Source of the DNA: JAVBNT01 sp031551355
GTDB lineage: Bacteria; Vulcanimicrobiota; CADAWZ01
Assembly (NCBI GenBank): GCA_031551355.1
Contig: JAVBNT010000001.1
Coordinates: forward strand, 62,001 to 126,000
DNA: 64,000 bases
Reading direction: 5' to 3'
The position numbers were made by a program, and so were the translations under genes. The notes beneath the pieces are model-generated. The model was not told the origin of the DNA and did not search any database. It was given only the letters and a program-made list of their open reading frames with translations. Positions 1 through 9,404 of this stretch are shown here, one piece after another. Each line of letters starts with the position of its first letter. Position 1 is the first letter of the stretch.

Positions 1-390
1 GAAATGGGCAGTGGCCTGATGAGGAAATTTTTGGCTTTCAGGGATTTAATAGATCCTCTGTTTTTGGCCGATGTAAAACTGATTACCAATAGCATTGAAA
101 CTAAGTTTGCAATAACCGGAGGCGATTTTATTAACAGGAAGATTAATCTGGACCCCGGTTATATAGGGCTTTCAAAATTGGTGCTGGCCTCGGTAAAAGA
201 CAGACCTCACCGTATTTACATAGGCAAGGGAATTTATTCTGAGGTTACGCTTCATTACAAGAACAAAACATTCCAGCCTTTTCCCTGGACTTATTCGGAT
301 TATTCCTCAGGAGATTATATCCCTTATCTGAATATGCTCAGGGATAAGTATGCATGTGAACTTAAAAATATAAACATACAGAGAGTTTAA
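1..390 (+). CDS. DUF4416 family protein, 5'-truncated by window edge
   Basis: This is the C-terminal part of a DUF4416 protein; the reading frame is open to base 1, so the true start lies outside the window. It aligns with the complete paralog at 52814-53356: both have EMG near the start of the shared part, a central DPGY followed by KLVLAS or KVVLAS, a PH-IY segment and a terminal FPWT motif. The biochemical role of DUF4416 is not known to me. The gene heads a tightly packed run of same-strand genes, and the next start is 1 base beyond its stop. Family assignment is by internal comparison and recall. Confidence 0.8.
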   Translation, partial: EMGSGLMRKFLAFRDLIDPLFLADVKLITNSIETKFAITGGDFINRKINLDPGYIGLSKLVLASVKDRPHRIYIGKGIYSEVTLHYKNKTFQPFPWTYSDYSSGDYIPYLNMLRDKYACELKNINIQRV

Positions 391-391
391 A

Positions 392-1033
392 TTGCTTTTC
401 AGAGAAGAAAGAAAAATTGAACAACAACTTGATAAATATGGGGATTTGCTTAGGTCCTGTATAGAAAGCTTTAAAAGCGGAATTGAACATTACTTCGAGG
501 ACTGTGCTTCAGCGGAATTTGAACATTATGTGGATAGAACGCACAGTATAGAGTCGGATATGGACAATTTGCGGCGTGAAATTGCCTTTGGCCTTTACAA
601 TAAAACTTTATTGCCTGATTCGAGAGGGGATATACTTATTCTGCTTGAACTGGCTGATAAGATGCCGAATGCAATGGAATCAATACTTTTTTCCATGCAG
701 TGCGAGGCTCTTTCACTGCCGAAAGAAATTATGCCGGATCTGCGTATTCTGTCAAGCCGTACATACGATATTTTACAACTGGCGGCTTCTTCATTTAAGG
801 CTGTTTTTGATGACAAACCGCAGGTAATGCGTCTGGCAGAAAAAATAGATGAAGACGAGAGTTTTTGCGATACGCTGGAACGCCGGATTCTGAAATCCGT
901 TTTTTCTCTTGATATCGACTGCGGAGAAAAAGTGCTTTTGAAGTCATTTATCAATGAACTTGGAGATATAAGTGATCATGCGGAACATTTGTCCGATAAT
1001 CTTGTGATTATGAGTGTAAAGGGGCAGATTTAG
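392..1033 (+). CDS. DUF47 / PhoU-like phosphate transport accessory protein
   Basis: A 213-residue, mostly helical, charged protein without membrane segments. It begins FREERKIE and carries the regularly spaced heptad-like helices of the PhoU/DUF47 (TIGR00153) fold. DUF47 proteins are usually encoded beside Pit phosphate transporters and are thought to modulate them; here the next gene, 3 bases on, is a Pit transporter, which supports the call. The start is a TTG one base after the preceding stop, with a weak AGAG upstream, so translation is probably coupled to the previous gene. Confidence 0.8.
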   Translation: MLFREERKIEQQLDKYGDLLRSCIESFKSGIEHYFEDCASAEFEHYVDRTHSIESDMDNLRREIAFGLYNKTLLPDSRGDILILLELADKMPNAMESILFSMQCEALSLPKEIMPDLRILSSRTYDILQLAASSFKAVFDDKPQVMRLAEKIDEDESFCDTLERRILKSVFSLDIDCGEKVLLKSFINELGDISDHAEHLSDNLVIMSVKGQI

Positions 1034-1036
1034 CAA

Positions 1037-1990
1037 TTGGATTTTTCTCCATATCATCTTCTCGGCGGAATTCTTTTGGGTTGGTCCATTGGCGGGATGG
1101 ATTTTTCGGTGCTTTTCGGTGCGGCTGTAACCTCAAGGATGATTCGCTACTGGAATGCTGTTTTTATGGCCAGCATTTTTTGTTTTTTAGGTGCTTACTT
1201 CCAGGGCTGGAGAGGAATTGACACTATAAGCCACCTGACGGCACAGTCTCTCGATACGGCCATTGTTTCTTCTGTTGCCGCCGCTATGACAATCATTATT
1301 CTTAACCTCCTCCGGCTGCCGATACCGACTTCACAGGCTGTCGTGGGCAGTATTGTTGGCATAAGCCTGATGATCGGCGATTTCCGGGCGGCTGCTTTAA
1401 CTAAAGTTGTAACCTGCTGGATGTTTGTTCCCGTTGTATCGTTTATGTTGGCAATACCTCTTTACATTGGTTTTGGAAAGCTATATAATTCTTTTAACTT
1501 TAACCTTTTTCAGAGAAATGCATTTTTGCGTATCGGCCTTATTATTGTCGGCTGTTACGCTTCTTATGCTCTCGGTGCAAATGCGGTTGCCAACGTTGCC
1601 GCTGTTTTTGTCGGCTCCGGACAGATGACTGCAATGACTGCTGCACTTATCGGTGCCGGCAGTATTTTGCTTGGTTTCGCAACGTTCAGCAAAGGCGTTG
1701 TCAGAACAATAGGCAAGGGAATTGTAAAACTTGATTCATATTCGGCCCTTGTTGCTGTTTTATGTGAAGCGATTACGACTCATTTATTTGCTTTTATAGG
1801 TGTGCCCGTCTCAATGACGCAGGCACTTGTAGGGGCTATTATCGGTATCGGAATAATAAGGGGATATAAGTCCATAAGGATAAGAAACCTGGGACAGATT
1901 TTGTTGAGTTGGATTTTTGTTCCCATTGTTGCATGCATTTTGTCGGCCGGTATCTTCTTTGCTATCCATTTGCGTTATATGGGGCCATAA
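1037..1990 (+). CDS. pit: Inorganic phosphate transporter, PiT family
   Basis: A 317-residue integral membrane protein with about ten hydrophobic segments in two related halves. PiT hallmarks are the GANAVANVA segment in the second half, the SQAVVGSI segment in the first half and its counterpart MTQALVGAIIG near the C-terminus, as in cation-coupled phosphate symporters. The first-half signature, normally NDxANxxG-like, is degenerate here (GGMDFSVLFG). It starts with TTG 3 bases after the DUF47 gene and is shorter than typical Pit proteins of 330-500 residues. Phosphate is the inferred substrate; sulfate is the main alternative within the family. Confidence 0.85.
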   Translation: MDFSPYHLLGGILLGWSIGGMDFSVLFGAAVTSRMIRYWNAVFMASIFCFLGAYFQGWRGIDTISHLTAQSLDTAIVSSVAAAMTIIILNLLRLPIPTSQAVVGSIVGISLMIGDFRAAALTKVVTCWMFVPVVSFMLAIPLYIGFGKLYNSFNFNLFQRNAFLRIGLIIVGCYASYALGANAVANVAAVFVGSGQMTAMTAALIGAGSILLGFATFSKGVVRTIGKGIVKLDSYSALVAVLCEAITTHLFAFIGVPVSMTQALVGAIIGIGIIRGYKSIRIRNLGQILLSWIFVPIVACILSAGIFFAIHLRYMGP

Positions 1991-2009
1991 ATGTTAGGAG
2001 GGGGAAAAT

Positions 2010-2840
2010 ATGCGGTGTCCAAGATGTGGTGGGAACGGGCTGTGTGTTGAGTGCAATGGTGACGGAGCACTGAAATGTTCTACATGTGCCGGCAGAGGTT
2101 CCATAAAAAGCCAATTACCTTCTGGCGTTATTGTTGAATCGAAATGCTCCAGATGTTCCGGGGACGGATGGAATCCCTGTAACAAGGAGTGTGAGGTTTG
2201 CAATGGAACAGGTGTTTTTGTTCCCGATTTAAAGAGATTTGAAAAAACTAAGGATCATAACGATAACGATAATGAAATATTGATTGTCTTTAAACCGGCT
2301 CCGCCTGTTGCGACGTATACTATTCTGATAGGAATTGTCATTGCCACATTGCTGAGCGGGGCTTTGGTCGGTAAACTGAATATCTTTTATCAACTGGGAG
2401 CCTTTTTTCCGCCGTTTGTCGAGCAGGGACAGGTTTGGCGTTTTGTGACGGCAATGTTTTTGCATGGCAATTTTTTGCATTTATTTTTTAATGCCTATTG
2501 TCTGTTTATCCTGTGTCCGTCGATAGAACGCATTATAAATGTTCCCAGATTTCTGCTGTTATATTTTATGTCCGGAATTGCCGGGTTTGCGTTGAGTATG
2601 ATAATGTATCCTGATACGCCTACGGTTGGCGCATCGGGAGCATTGTTTGGGATCATGGCGTCTTATCTGGGTCTTCAGGCCAGAAATCATATTTTTAATG
2701 CTGAAGTGATAAAGCAGCTTACTTTTTGGTTTGTTCTCAATATGATTCTTGGTATATTTGTACCTAATATTAATATATGGGCACATGTAGGCGGAGCGAT
2801 AACCGGTTTCCTTTACGCTTACTCCATAAAAAAAGTATAG
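2010..2840 (+). CDS. Rhomboid intramembrane serine protease with N-terminal DnaJ-type zinc domain
   Basis: Residues 3-66 hold repeated CxxC(xGxG) units like the DnaJ cysteine-rich zinc domain. After a charged linker, residues 102-276 form a six-helix rhomboid domain with the GASGALFG motif (catalytic Ser209), the partner histidine in AHVGG (His259), the helix-2 His/Asn region (HGNFLHLFFNA, 152-162) and WR near 143. Rhomboids cleave substrates within the membrane. The zinc module may select substrate or sense state; that is inference. A strong GGAGGGGG lies about 8 bases before the ATG. It sits between the phosphate and potassium transport genes of the same run. Confidence 0.88.
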   Translation: MRCPRCGGNGLCVECNGDGALKCSTCAGRGSIKSQLPSGVIVESKCSRCSGDGWNPCNKECEVCNGTGVFVPDLKRFEKTKDHNDNDNEILIVFKPAPPVATYTILIGIVIATLLSGALVGKLNIFYQLGAFFPPFVEQGQVWRFVTAMFLHGNFLHLFFNAYCLFILCPSIERIINVPRFLLLYFMSGIAGFALSMIMYPDTPTVGASGALFGIMASYLGLQARNHIFNAEVIKQLTFWFVLNMILGIFVPNINIWAHVGGAITGFLYAYSIKKV

Positions 2841-2905
2841 CCATAGCCATTTTAACCGGGGCTTAGCTTTTGTCTGACAATAGTTATTGGGAGTTATTGC
2901 GTATT

Positions 2906-4246
2906 ATGAAAATAATGGTGTATGGTTCAACGGAAACGGCTTACCGTATTGCCCTTGATTTGTATGAAAGCCATGATGTCACGATCATTGATGATATTGA
3001 AGAAATTCCGGAAAGATTTGCCAAACTGGATTTAAGTTTTGTTTCGGGGACTCCTTCCGATATAGATGTTTTGGAGTCTTCGGGCGTCAGGGATGCCGAT
3101 GTTTTTATTGCCTGCTGTCCTTTGGATGAGGCAAATATTGTTGCTTCATGGGCCGTTAAAAAGTTTGCCCAAATTGAGACCGTTTGTTTTGTCAGCAAAA
3201 TGGAATATTACAAAAGTTTTGCCAACATGAAAGGCGGCTTTCAATTTTCCGATATCGGTATAGATTATATTATTTGGCCTGAAGAGGCGCTTGTCCAGAC
3301 AATTTTCAGAATAATTACCGTTCCGGAAGCAATTGATGTAGAGTATTTTGAAGGCGGTAAAGCCAGGCTTCTGGAGTATAAAATAAAAGAAGACTCCCTG
3401 CTTTTAAACAAGGAACTCAAAGATTGTGATTTTCCTGAATCAACTCTTGTTGTCGGTGTAACCAGGAAAAATGAATTATTTATCCCCAATGGTTTTACAA
3501 AATTGGAACTTGGTGATAAGGCTATATTTATGGGCGCCGACAAAGCGCTTAATATGCTTTCCCGGAAATATTTTTTGAAAAAGGATGACCGTGTTGAAAA
3601 TGTGGCCATTCTCGGCGGCGGCAATGTAGGCTTTATGCTTGCCAAAAGGCTTGAAGACGTTGGGATACGCGCAAAAATTATTGAAATAAATCCGGAAAGA
3701 TGTGAATTGCTTGCGGATAAACTGCAGACAACTCTTGTAATAAACGCAGATGCGACCAATATTGAGATCTTTGATGAAGAAGAGCTTGGTGATTCTGATG
3801 TTGTGATGACCGTTACCAATAATGACGAGAAAAATTTGCTGGCATCGCTGCTTGCAAAGCAAAAGGGTGTGCCCAAAGTTTTTGCCAGAGTAAGCAGTGA
3901 AAGTATGATCGATCTTTTTGAACGTGTAGGTGTGGACGTTACCCTGTCCCCCAAAGAAGCGACTTTAAATGAGCTTAAAAATAAGGTTCTTGATAAGCAT
4001 ACAAATATTTTAGCCGTAGTCGAGCGCGGGCAGGGTGGGGTTATAGAAATGACCGTTCCACACCGTATACATAACACTCCCGTTAAAAATATTGATTTAC
4101 CCCGGCAATCCATTATCGGTATTGTCAGACGCGGGCATAAAATTATTGTTCCCAGAGGCGACACTGTCCTTAAGCACGGTGATATTATTATTGTTTTCAC
4201 AATGGCTGATAATGTTTCCACGTTGAAAGAGTTTTTTCATCAATGA
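2906..4246 (+). CDS. trkA: Trk potassium uptake NAD-binding regulatory subunit TrkA
   Basis: A cytosolic gating protein for TrkH channels with two RCK units, each an N (Rossmann) plus a C (TrkA_C) domain. The second Rossmann motif is intact (AILGGGNVGFMLAKRLE, with an acidic IIEIN ending strand 2), but the first is degenerate (VYGSTETA in place of GxGxxG), so nucleotide probably binds mainly in the second unit. TrkA_C segments are visible around LLEYKIKEDSLLLNKEL and MTVPHRIHNTPVKNIDLP. I chose the ATG at 2906 because TrkA proteins start with MKIxxxG; an in-frame TTG at 2870 would add 12 residues. The stop overlaps the trkH start by 4 bases. Confidence 0.88.
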   Translation: MKIMVYGSTETAYRIALDLYESHDVTIIDDIEEIPERFAKLDLSFVSGTPSDIDVLESSGVRDADVFIACCPLDEANIVASWAVKKFAQIETVCFVSKMEYYKSFANMKGGFQFSDIGIDYIIWPEEALVQTIFRIITVPEAIDVEYFEGGKARLLEYKIKEDSLLLNKELKDCDFPESTLVVGVTRKNELFIPNGFTKLELGDKAIFMGADKALNMLSRKYFLKKDDRVENVAILGGGNVGFMLAKRLEDVGIRAKIIEINPERCELLADKLQTTLVINADATNIEIFDEEELGDSDVVMTVTNNDEKNLLASLLAKQKGVPKVFARVSSESMIDLFERVGVDVTLSPKEATLNELKNKVLDKHTNILAVVERGQGGVIEMTVPHRIHNTPVKNIDLPRQSIIGIVRRGHKIIVPRGDTVLKHGDIIIVFTMADNVSTLKEFFHQ

Positions 4247-5709
4247 GGCCGAATTATATTTTTGGTGCCCTTGGCCTTGTTTTAATATATTTTGGTTCTT
4301 TGCTGATTGTACCGGTGATTGTTGCCGTATGTTTTTTGGGAGATTTTTATGCGATAGTTCCATTTTTTTTATCCTCAGGAATTTCTGTGTTTACGGGTTA
4401 TTGTTTATATAGATTTTCAGGTTATCATAAAAATCTTAATGATTTGAAGAAAAAAGAAGCTTTATTTATTGTAACATTTACCTGGGTTTGTATTTCCATT
4501 GTGACTGCCATACCTTACCTTTTTTATGGACTTTCACCGATAAATGCTTTGTTTGAAGCTATCTCCGGAGTATCGACCTGTGGCGCGACAATATTGTCGG
4601 ATTTTTCAAAATACCCTAAAGTTTTCTTTTTTTGGAGAGCAATGAGTCAATGGATTGGCGGTATCGGCGTAATTGTACTTTTTATCGCTGTTTTGCCTCA
4701 ATTGGCTGTTGCAGGCCGTCAGTTGTTTTTTGCCGAATCTCCCGGGCCGCAGGAAGATAAGTTTACTCCCAGGGTAAAAGATACGGCGATGGGCCTTTTG
4801 TATATATACATACTGCTTACGGTTGTTGAAGTGGTGGCATTACATCTTACGGGGATGCCGCTTTTCGATTCGGTATGTAATTCTTTTGCTACTTTATCTG
4901 CCGGTGGTTTCTCTCCCAATCCTTCAAGTATAATGGGGTATAAAAATGATTGGGCTACGCTGATTATCGGTATTTTTATGTTTTTGTCCGGTGTAAACTT
5001 TGCTTTGCAGTATAAAGCAATATTTTGCAGAAATATTAATGCGGTATTGAAAAACGGAGAATTCAGATTTTATTGTTTTGTTATTTTTTTTGTATCCTTG
5101 CTTTTGTCTGTATTGCTATATTTTTCAAACGGTTATCCGTCTGCCGGCCGCAGCTTTTTTGAGGCAATATTCCAGGTTACATCAATAATAACTTCGACCG
5201 GGTTTGCTTCCGTTGATTTCAATCTTTGGAATATGCAGGCAAAAACTTTATTATTTATGACTATTTTTATTGGAGCATCAGCCGGTTCTGCAGGTGGAGG
5301 TATTAAAGTCATAAGAGTAATGTATCTTTTACAATATCTTAGAAATGAAGTGCTCTATATATTGCATCCTAAAGCATCGTTACCTATAAAGCTTGATAAT
5401 ATTGTTGTTCCTAAAGATGTCGGCAGGCAAATTCTTGGTTTTGTTGCGTTTTATTTCCTTATTTTTATTTTAACATCGGCTGCTGTTTCCATTATTGAGA
5501 ACAATCCCACAATAGGAATAACCGGTACAGCGGCAACTCTTGGAGACATTGGTCCCGGATACGACTTAATCGGACCGATGTCGCATTTTGCACACTTGAA
5601 CCCGGTTACGAAAATAATTTTTATGTTTACCATGATTATCGGCCGTCTTGAATTAATACCGATATTGGTGATGTTTCAATCGGATTTTTGGAGAAAAGCG
5701 TCTAGATGA
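4243..5709 (+). CDS. trkH: Trk potassium transporter membrane subunit TrkH (copy 1)
   Basis: A 488-residue polytopic protein of the TrkH/KtrB superfamily with four M1-P-M2 repeats. Filter-loop regions include ISGVSTCGATILSDF, TLSAGGFSPN, SIITSTGFASVDF and GTAATLGDIGPGYD. It forms the K+ channel gated by TrkA, encoded directly upstream with an ATGA overlap. The paralog follows immediately, again with a 4-base overlap. The protein is close in length to E. coli TrkH. Confidence 0.93.
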   Translation: MRPNYIFGALGLVLIYFGSLLIVPVIVAVCFLGDFYAIVPFFLSSGISVFTGYCLYRFSGYHKNLNDLKKKEALFIVTFTWVCISIVTAIPYLFYGLSPINALFEAISGVSTCGATILSDFSKYPKVFFFWRAMSQWIGGIGVIVLFIAVLPQLAVAGRQLFFAESPGPQEDKFTPRVKDTAMGLLYIYILLTVVEVVALHLTGMPLFDSVCNSFATLSAGGFSPNPSSIMGYKNDWATLIIGIFMFLSGVNFALQYKAIFCRNINAVLKNGEFRFYCFVIFFVSLLLSVLLYFSNGYPSAGRSFFEAIFQVTSIITSTGFASVDFNLWNMQAKTLLFMTIFIGASAGSAGGGIKVIRVMYLLQYLRNEVLYILHPKASLPIKLDNIVVPKDVGRQILGFVAFYFLIFILTSAAVSIIENNPTIGITGTAATLGDIGPGYDLIGPMSHFAHLNPVTKIIFMFTMIIGRLELIPILVMFQSDFWRKASR

Positions 5710-7172
5710 GACTGAATTACATTTTTGGTGCCCTTGGGCTTGTTTTAAGATATTTTGGTTTATTAATGCTCGTTCCGCTGCTGGCAGCTTTATTTTTTGA
5801 ACGTAGTCTGACTGCAGCTGTTCCTTTTTTTACTGCCTTTCTTTCCTCATCGGTAGTGGGATATTGCTTCTACCGTTTTTCAGGTTGCTGCAGCAATTTT
5901 AATGACCTGAAAAAGAAGGAAGGATTGTTCATTGTTACTATGACCTGGATTTGTGTATCCACCGTGACTGCTATTCCGTATTTTTTTTATCATTTATCGC
6001 CGATAGACGCTTTTTTTGAGGCCGTATCCGGAATTACCACTTGCGGAGCTACTATTTTGACTGACTTTTCTCTTTATCCCAGAAGTTTTTTCTTTTGGAG
6101 AAGTATGAGTCAGTGGCTGGGCGGCCTTGGTATTATTGTTCTTTTTATCGCTGTTTTGCCGCAGTTTGCCGTTGCCGGTCGTCAGATGTTTTTTGCCGAA
6201 GCACCGGGACCTCAGGAAGATAAGTTTACTCCCAGGGTAAAAGATACGGCAATTGGTATTTTATGTGTATATCTGTTGCTGACTTTTCTTGAAATAGTAG
6301 CCCTCAAACTTGCGGGGATGCCGTTTTTTGATGCTTTCTGCAACACTTTCTCTACAATTGCCGCCGGAGGATTTTCGCCGAACCCTTACAGTGTGATGGG
6401 ATATAAAAATGACATGATTACGCTCATTGTTACGGTTTTTATGTTTCTTTCAGGAGTTAACTTTGCGCTTCAGTATAAGGCTTTGTTTAACCGTGATATA
6501 GGATCAATTCTAAGAAACGGTGAGTTCCGGTTTTATTGTGTTGTGGTCTTGATAGCCTCTATTGTCCTTGCTACTGTTCTTTATTGGTTCAATAATTACA
6601 GCAGCAGCGGCCGCAGTTTTTTTGATGCTGTTTTTCAGATTATTTCCATTATAACTTCAACCGGTTTTGCGTCGGTTGATTTTAATGAGTGGAATATGCA
6701 GGCAAAGGCGGTCCTGTTTTCGGTGATGTTTATCGGAGCTTCCGCCGGTTCCGCCGGCGGCGGTATGAAAATTATCAGGGTTCAGTATGTGATTGAGTAT
6801 CTTAAAAATGAAATATTCTATATACTGCATCCTAAGGCAACTTTGCCGATCAAGCTTGATAAAATTGTGATCCCTAAGGATGTCGGCAGGCACATACTCG
6901 GATTTGTAGTTTTCTATTTTTTGATATTTATTATTATTGCAACTATTGTCACCATTGTTGAAAACAATGCCGTTATAGGCATCACCGGTACGGCGGCGTC
7001 CATAGGAAATATCGGACCCGGGTATGACTTGATCGGACCGATGTCACATTTCGCCCATTTGAAGCCGCTTACAAAATTGTTGTTTATGTTCGCCATGCTT
7101 ATAGGCCGCCTGGAATTGATCCCGATACTGGCGATGTTCCAGGCTGATTTTTGGAGAAAATCCAAGTCCTGA
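5706..7172 (+). CDS. trkH: Trk potassium transporter membrane subunit TrkH (copy 2)
   Basis: A second 488-residue TrkH, equal in length to copy 1 and very similar in sequence (start RLNYIFGALGLVLRYFG against RPNYIFGALGLVLIYFG). All four filter regions are present (ITTCGATIL, AAGGFSPN, TSTGFASVDF, GNIGPGYD). It is a tandem duplicate translationally coupled to copy 1. A single TrkA is encoded for both, so the two subunits may form alternative channels with different affinity or ion specificity (inference). It is the last gene of the plus-strand run. Confidence 0.92.
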   Translation: MRLNYIFGALGLVLRYFGLLMLVPLLAALFFERSLTAAVPFFTAFLSSSVVGYCFYRFSGCCSNFNDLKKKEGLFIVTMTWICVSTVTAIPYFFYHLSPIDAFFEAVSGITTCGATILTDFSLYPRSFFFWRSMSQWLGGLGIIVLFIAVLPQFAVAGRQMFFAEAPGPQEDKFTPRVKDTAIGILCVYLLLTFLEIVALKLAGMPFFDAFCNTFSTIAAGGFSPNPYSVMGYKNDMITLIVTVFMFLSGVNFALQYKALFNRDIGSILRNGEFRFYCVVVLIASIVLATVLYWFNNYSSSGRSFFDAVFQIISIITSTGFASVDFNEWNMQAKAVLFSVMFIGASAGSAGGGMKIIRVQYVIEYLKNEIFYILHPKATLPIKLDKIVIPKDVGRHILGFVVFYFLIFIIIATIVTIVENNAVIGITGTAASIGNIGPGYDLIGPMSHFAHLKPLTKLLFMFAMLIGRLELIPILAMFQADFWRKSKS

Positions 7173-7283
7173 AATTTTTGCGCCTATATTTTTCATCGCC
7201 TATTTTAACATCTTTTGGTATGTTTATGGGGCGTTTCTGTCTTTCCCTCACAGAGAAGAGGGAGAACACAGAGAGTTTTACCT

Positions 7284-7307
7284 GGTATAGAAACCCTTTT
7301 CTGTACC
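7284..7307 (-). terminator. Possible hairpin downstream of folD
   Basis: The arms GGTATAGAAA and TTTCTGTACC pair over ten positions with one G-U, about 50 bases beyond the folD stop in the convergent gap between trkH and folD. There is no clear T-run, so a terminator role is tentative. Confidence 0.3.
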
Positions 7308-7354
7308 TTGCCGATCTTTTCAACGGGTAATGATGTTTTAGGGGTGTTTGCCGA

Positions 7355-8209
7355 CTATTTTGATATCGATATTTTTGCCGCTGTCAGTATGTTTTTCATC
7401 AGCATGCTTATCGTCATCGGCCCTGTTCCGCCGGGGACCGGCGTTATTTTTGCCGCTATTTTTGAGACCTCGTCAAATTTGACGTCACCGACCAGAGTTC
7501 CGTCTTCCCTGGTATTAGTGCCTACATCTATTACAACGGCGCCGCTTTTTACGAATTTTTCGGTTACAAACTCCGGTTTGCCTATTGCCGATATCAGGAT
7601 ATCGGCATTCACTGATGCCTCACATGGGTTTTGCGTGTGTGAATGGCACATTGTGACGGTTGCATTTTCATTTAAAAGCATAAGCGCGGCCGGTTTGCCT
7701 ACAACTGTACTGCGACCCAGTATAACGGCAGATGTTCCGGCAATACGGATCGATGATGATTTTAACAGTTGTATTATTCCCGCGGCAGTACAAGGAGGCA
7801 GTTGGCAGTTGCCCATAGCCAGTTTCCCAAGGTTTTCCGGATGACACCCGTCTACATCCTTGTTTGGCAGGATCAGACTGACCATTTCCCGGGTATTTAT
7901 ATGCTCGGGCAGAGGCATTTGCAGCATAATCCCGCTGACCGCATTGTCGCCGTTCAGCAAACATATAAGATTTTTTAATTCTTCTGCGGAAGTGTTAGAA
8001 CAAATGCGGTGTAAACTGGTTGCAATACCGCATTTGCCGCATCTTCTTTCAATATTTCTTACATAGAGCTCCGACGGCGGGCTGTTGCCTGCCATTATAA
8101 TATGAAGCGAAGGAATTACTCCCGACTTGCTGATAAAATTATTAACATCGGCAGACAGTCCGGCATCAATGTTTTTTGCAATTTCTTTTCCGTTGATTAT
8201 TTTATCCAT
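7355..8209 (-). CDS. folD: Methylenetetrahydrofolate dehydrogenase / methenyltetrahydrofolate cyclohydrolase FolD
   Basis: A 284-residue bifunctional enzyme that interconverts 5,10-methylene-, methenyl- and 10-formyl-tetrahydrofolate in one-carbon metabolism. Visible FolD motifs are the substrate YVRNIERRCGKCGI segment (the family has YVxxKxxxxxxxGI; the usual catalytic Lys aligns near an Arg and deserves a check), MLQMPLPEH, the DVDGCHPENLG loop, VVGKPAALML and the C-terminal VPGGTGPMTISMLM. Its start is 4 bases after the nifS stop, so it is the last gene of nifU-nifS-folD. Confidence 0.93.
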   Translation of the reverse strand: MDKIINGKEIAKNIDAGLSADVNNFISKSGVIPSLHIIMAGNSPPSELYVRNIERRCGKCGIATSLHRICSNTSAEELKNLICLLNGDNAVSGIMLQMPLPEHINTREMVSLILPNKDVDGCHPENLGKLAMGNCQLPPCTAAGIIQLLKSSSIRIAGTSAVILGRSTVVGKPAALMLLNENATVTMCHSHTQNPCEASVNADILISAIGKPEFVTEKFVKSGAVVIDVGTNTREDGTLVGDVKFDEVSKIAAKITPVPGGTGPMTISMLMKNILTAAKISISK

Positions 8210-8213
8210 GTTT

Positions 8214-9383
8214 TTAACTGAACGGTGACATTTTCCTTAATCTCTCTATTATCGGCGGAAATTGCTCGATAACGTAGTCTATCTCGGCCTCAGTATTGTA
8301 TTTCCCGAGACTTATCCTTATCGAGCTGTGTGTGTGCTCAATACAGGTGCCTGTAGCAACAAGGACATGCGAAGGATCGAGTGATCCGGAGCTGCATGCG
8401 GAACCGGTTGAAACTTCTATGCCCACATTGTCCAGCATGTAAAGTATCGACTCGCCTTCAATGAACGAGAACGAGATATTAAGAGTATTAGGAACACGCA
8501 GCGTAGGATGCCCGTTTACAAATGACTTGGGAATTTTTGCTAACATGGCTTTTTCGAGTTTATCCCTGAGAAAGCGGACTTTTTCTATTTCCTTATCTCC
8601 GTCGCGCATGGCGATTTCGGCGGCTTTACCCATTGCGATTATTCCAATGGTATTTTCAGTTCCGGCCCTTAATCCGGTTTCCTGATGTCCTCCGGAAATT
8701 AAAGGACATACTTTGGTACCTTTTTTTGCGTATAAAATACCGACGCCTTTGGGGGCATACATTTTGTGACCGGAGAGCGACAGATAATCGACATTCAGTT
8801 CCTTTACGTCTATAGGTATTTTCGTCGGCGCCTGAATGGCGTCGGTGTGGAACAGAAGTCCGTTCTCATGTGCTATTGCCGCCAGTTCCTTAATCGGCTG
8901 GATGGTGCCGATTTCGTTGTTGGCGTACATTATTGACACCAGATCGGCTCTTTTTGCAGCTTCATTCCTGAAAAAATCAACATCTACCACTCCGTATTTG
9001 TCGACCGGCAGGTAAACGGTTTCCACACCTTCACATTCGAGATGTCTTGCCGTTTCTATGATTGACGGGTGCTCTATGCCGGAGGTTATAAATTTTCTGA
9101 TACTGCTGGTGTTGGCTTCGGGACAGCATTTTTGTCCACACAACATGCTTCTCATCACGATATTATTCGATTCCGAGCCGCCGCTTGTAAAGACAATCTC
9201 TTCCGGAGATGCATTGATGAATTCGGCGATGTTGGAGCGGGCCTCTTCCATCTTATCCCTGGCGACTCTGCCCAGCGTATGATGACTTGACGGATTACCA
9301 TAGAGATCCAATGTTTCTATAATTGCCTGCTTGACTTCCTGATCCAGCGGCGTTGTTGCATTATTATCCAAATATACTCTCAT
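8214..9383 (-). CDS. nifS: Cysteine desulfurase NifS
   Basis: A 389-residue PLP enzyme that removes sulfur from cysteine for Fe-S cluster assembly. It starts MRVYLDNNATTPLD, contains the PLP-lysine motif SLSGHKMYAPKG, the substrate loop TGTENT and the persulfide cysteine in STGSACSSGSLDPSHVL, and belongs to the NifS/IscS class. The ATG at 9383 is preceded by AAGGTG at good spacing; a GTG three codons earlier is less likely. It lies 21 bases after nifU, so desulfurase and scaffold are co-produced. Confidence 0.95.
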   Translation of the reverse strand: MRVYLDNNATTPLDQEVKQAIIETLDLYGNPSSHHTLGRVARDKMEEARSNIAEFINASPEEIVFTSGGSESNNIVMRSMLCGQKCCPEANTSSIRKFITSGIEHPSIIETARHLECEGVETVYLPVDKYGVVDVDFFRNEAAKRADLVSIMYANNEIGTIQPIKELAAIAHENGLLFHTDAIQAPTKIPIDVKELNVDYLSLSGHKMYAPKGVGILYAKKGTKVCPLISGGHQETGLRAGTENTIGIIAMGKAAEIAMRDGDKEIEKVRFLRDKLEKAMLAKIPKSFVNGHPTLRVPNTLNISFSFIEGESILYMLDNVGIEVSTGSACSSGSLDPSHVLVATGTCIEHTHSSIRISLGKYNTEAEIDYVIEQFPPIIERLRKMSPFS

Positions 9384-9404
9384 ACTGTTCACCTTTTTCT
9401 TTAA

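Noticed and set aside
3265..4221. Long antisense frame over trkA (318 codons)
   Set aside because: It is a shadow of the clear TrkA coding frame, with Ser/Thr/Ile-rich composition and no ribosome site.
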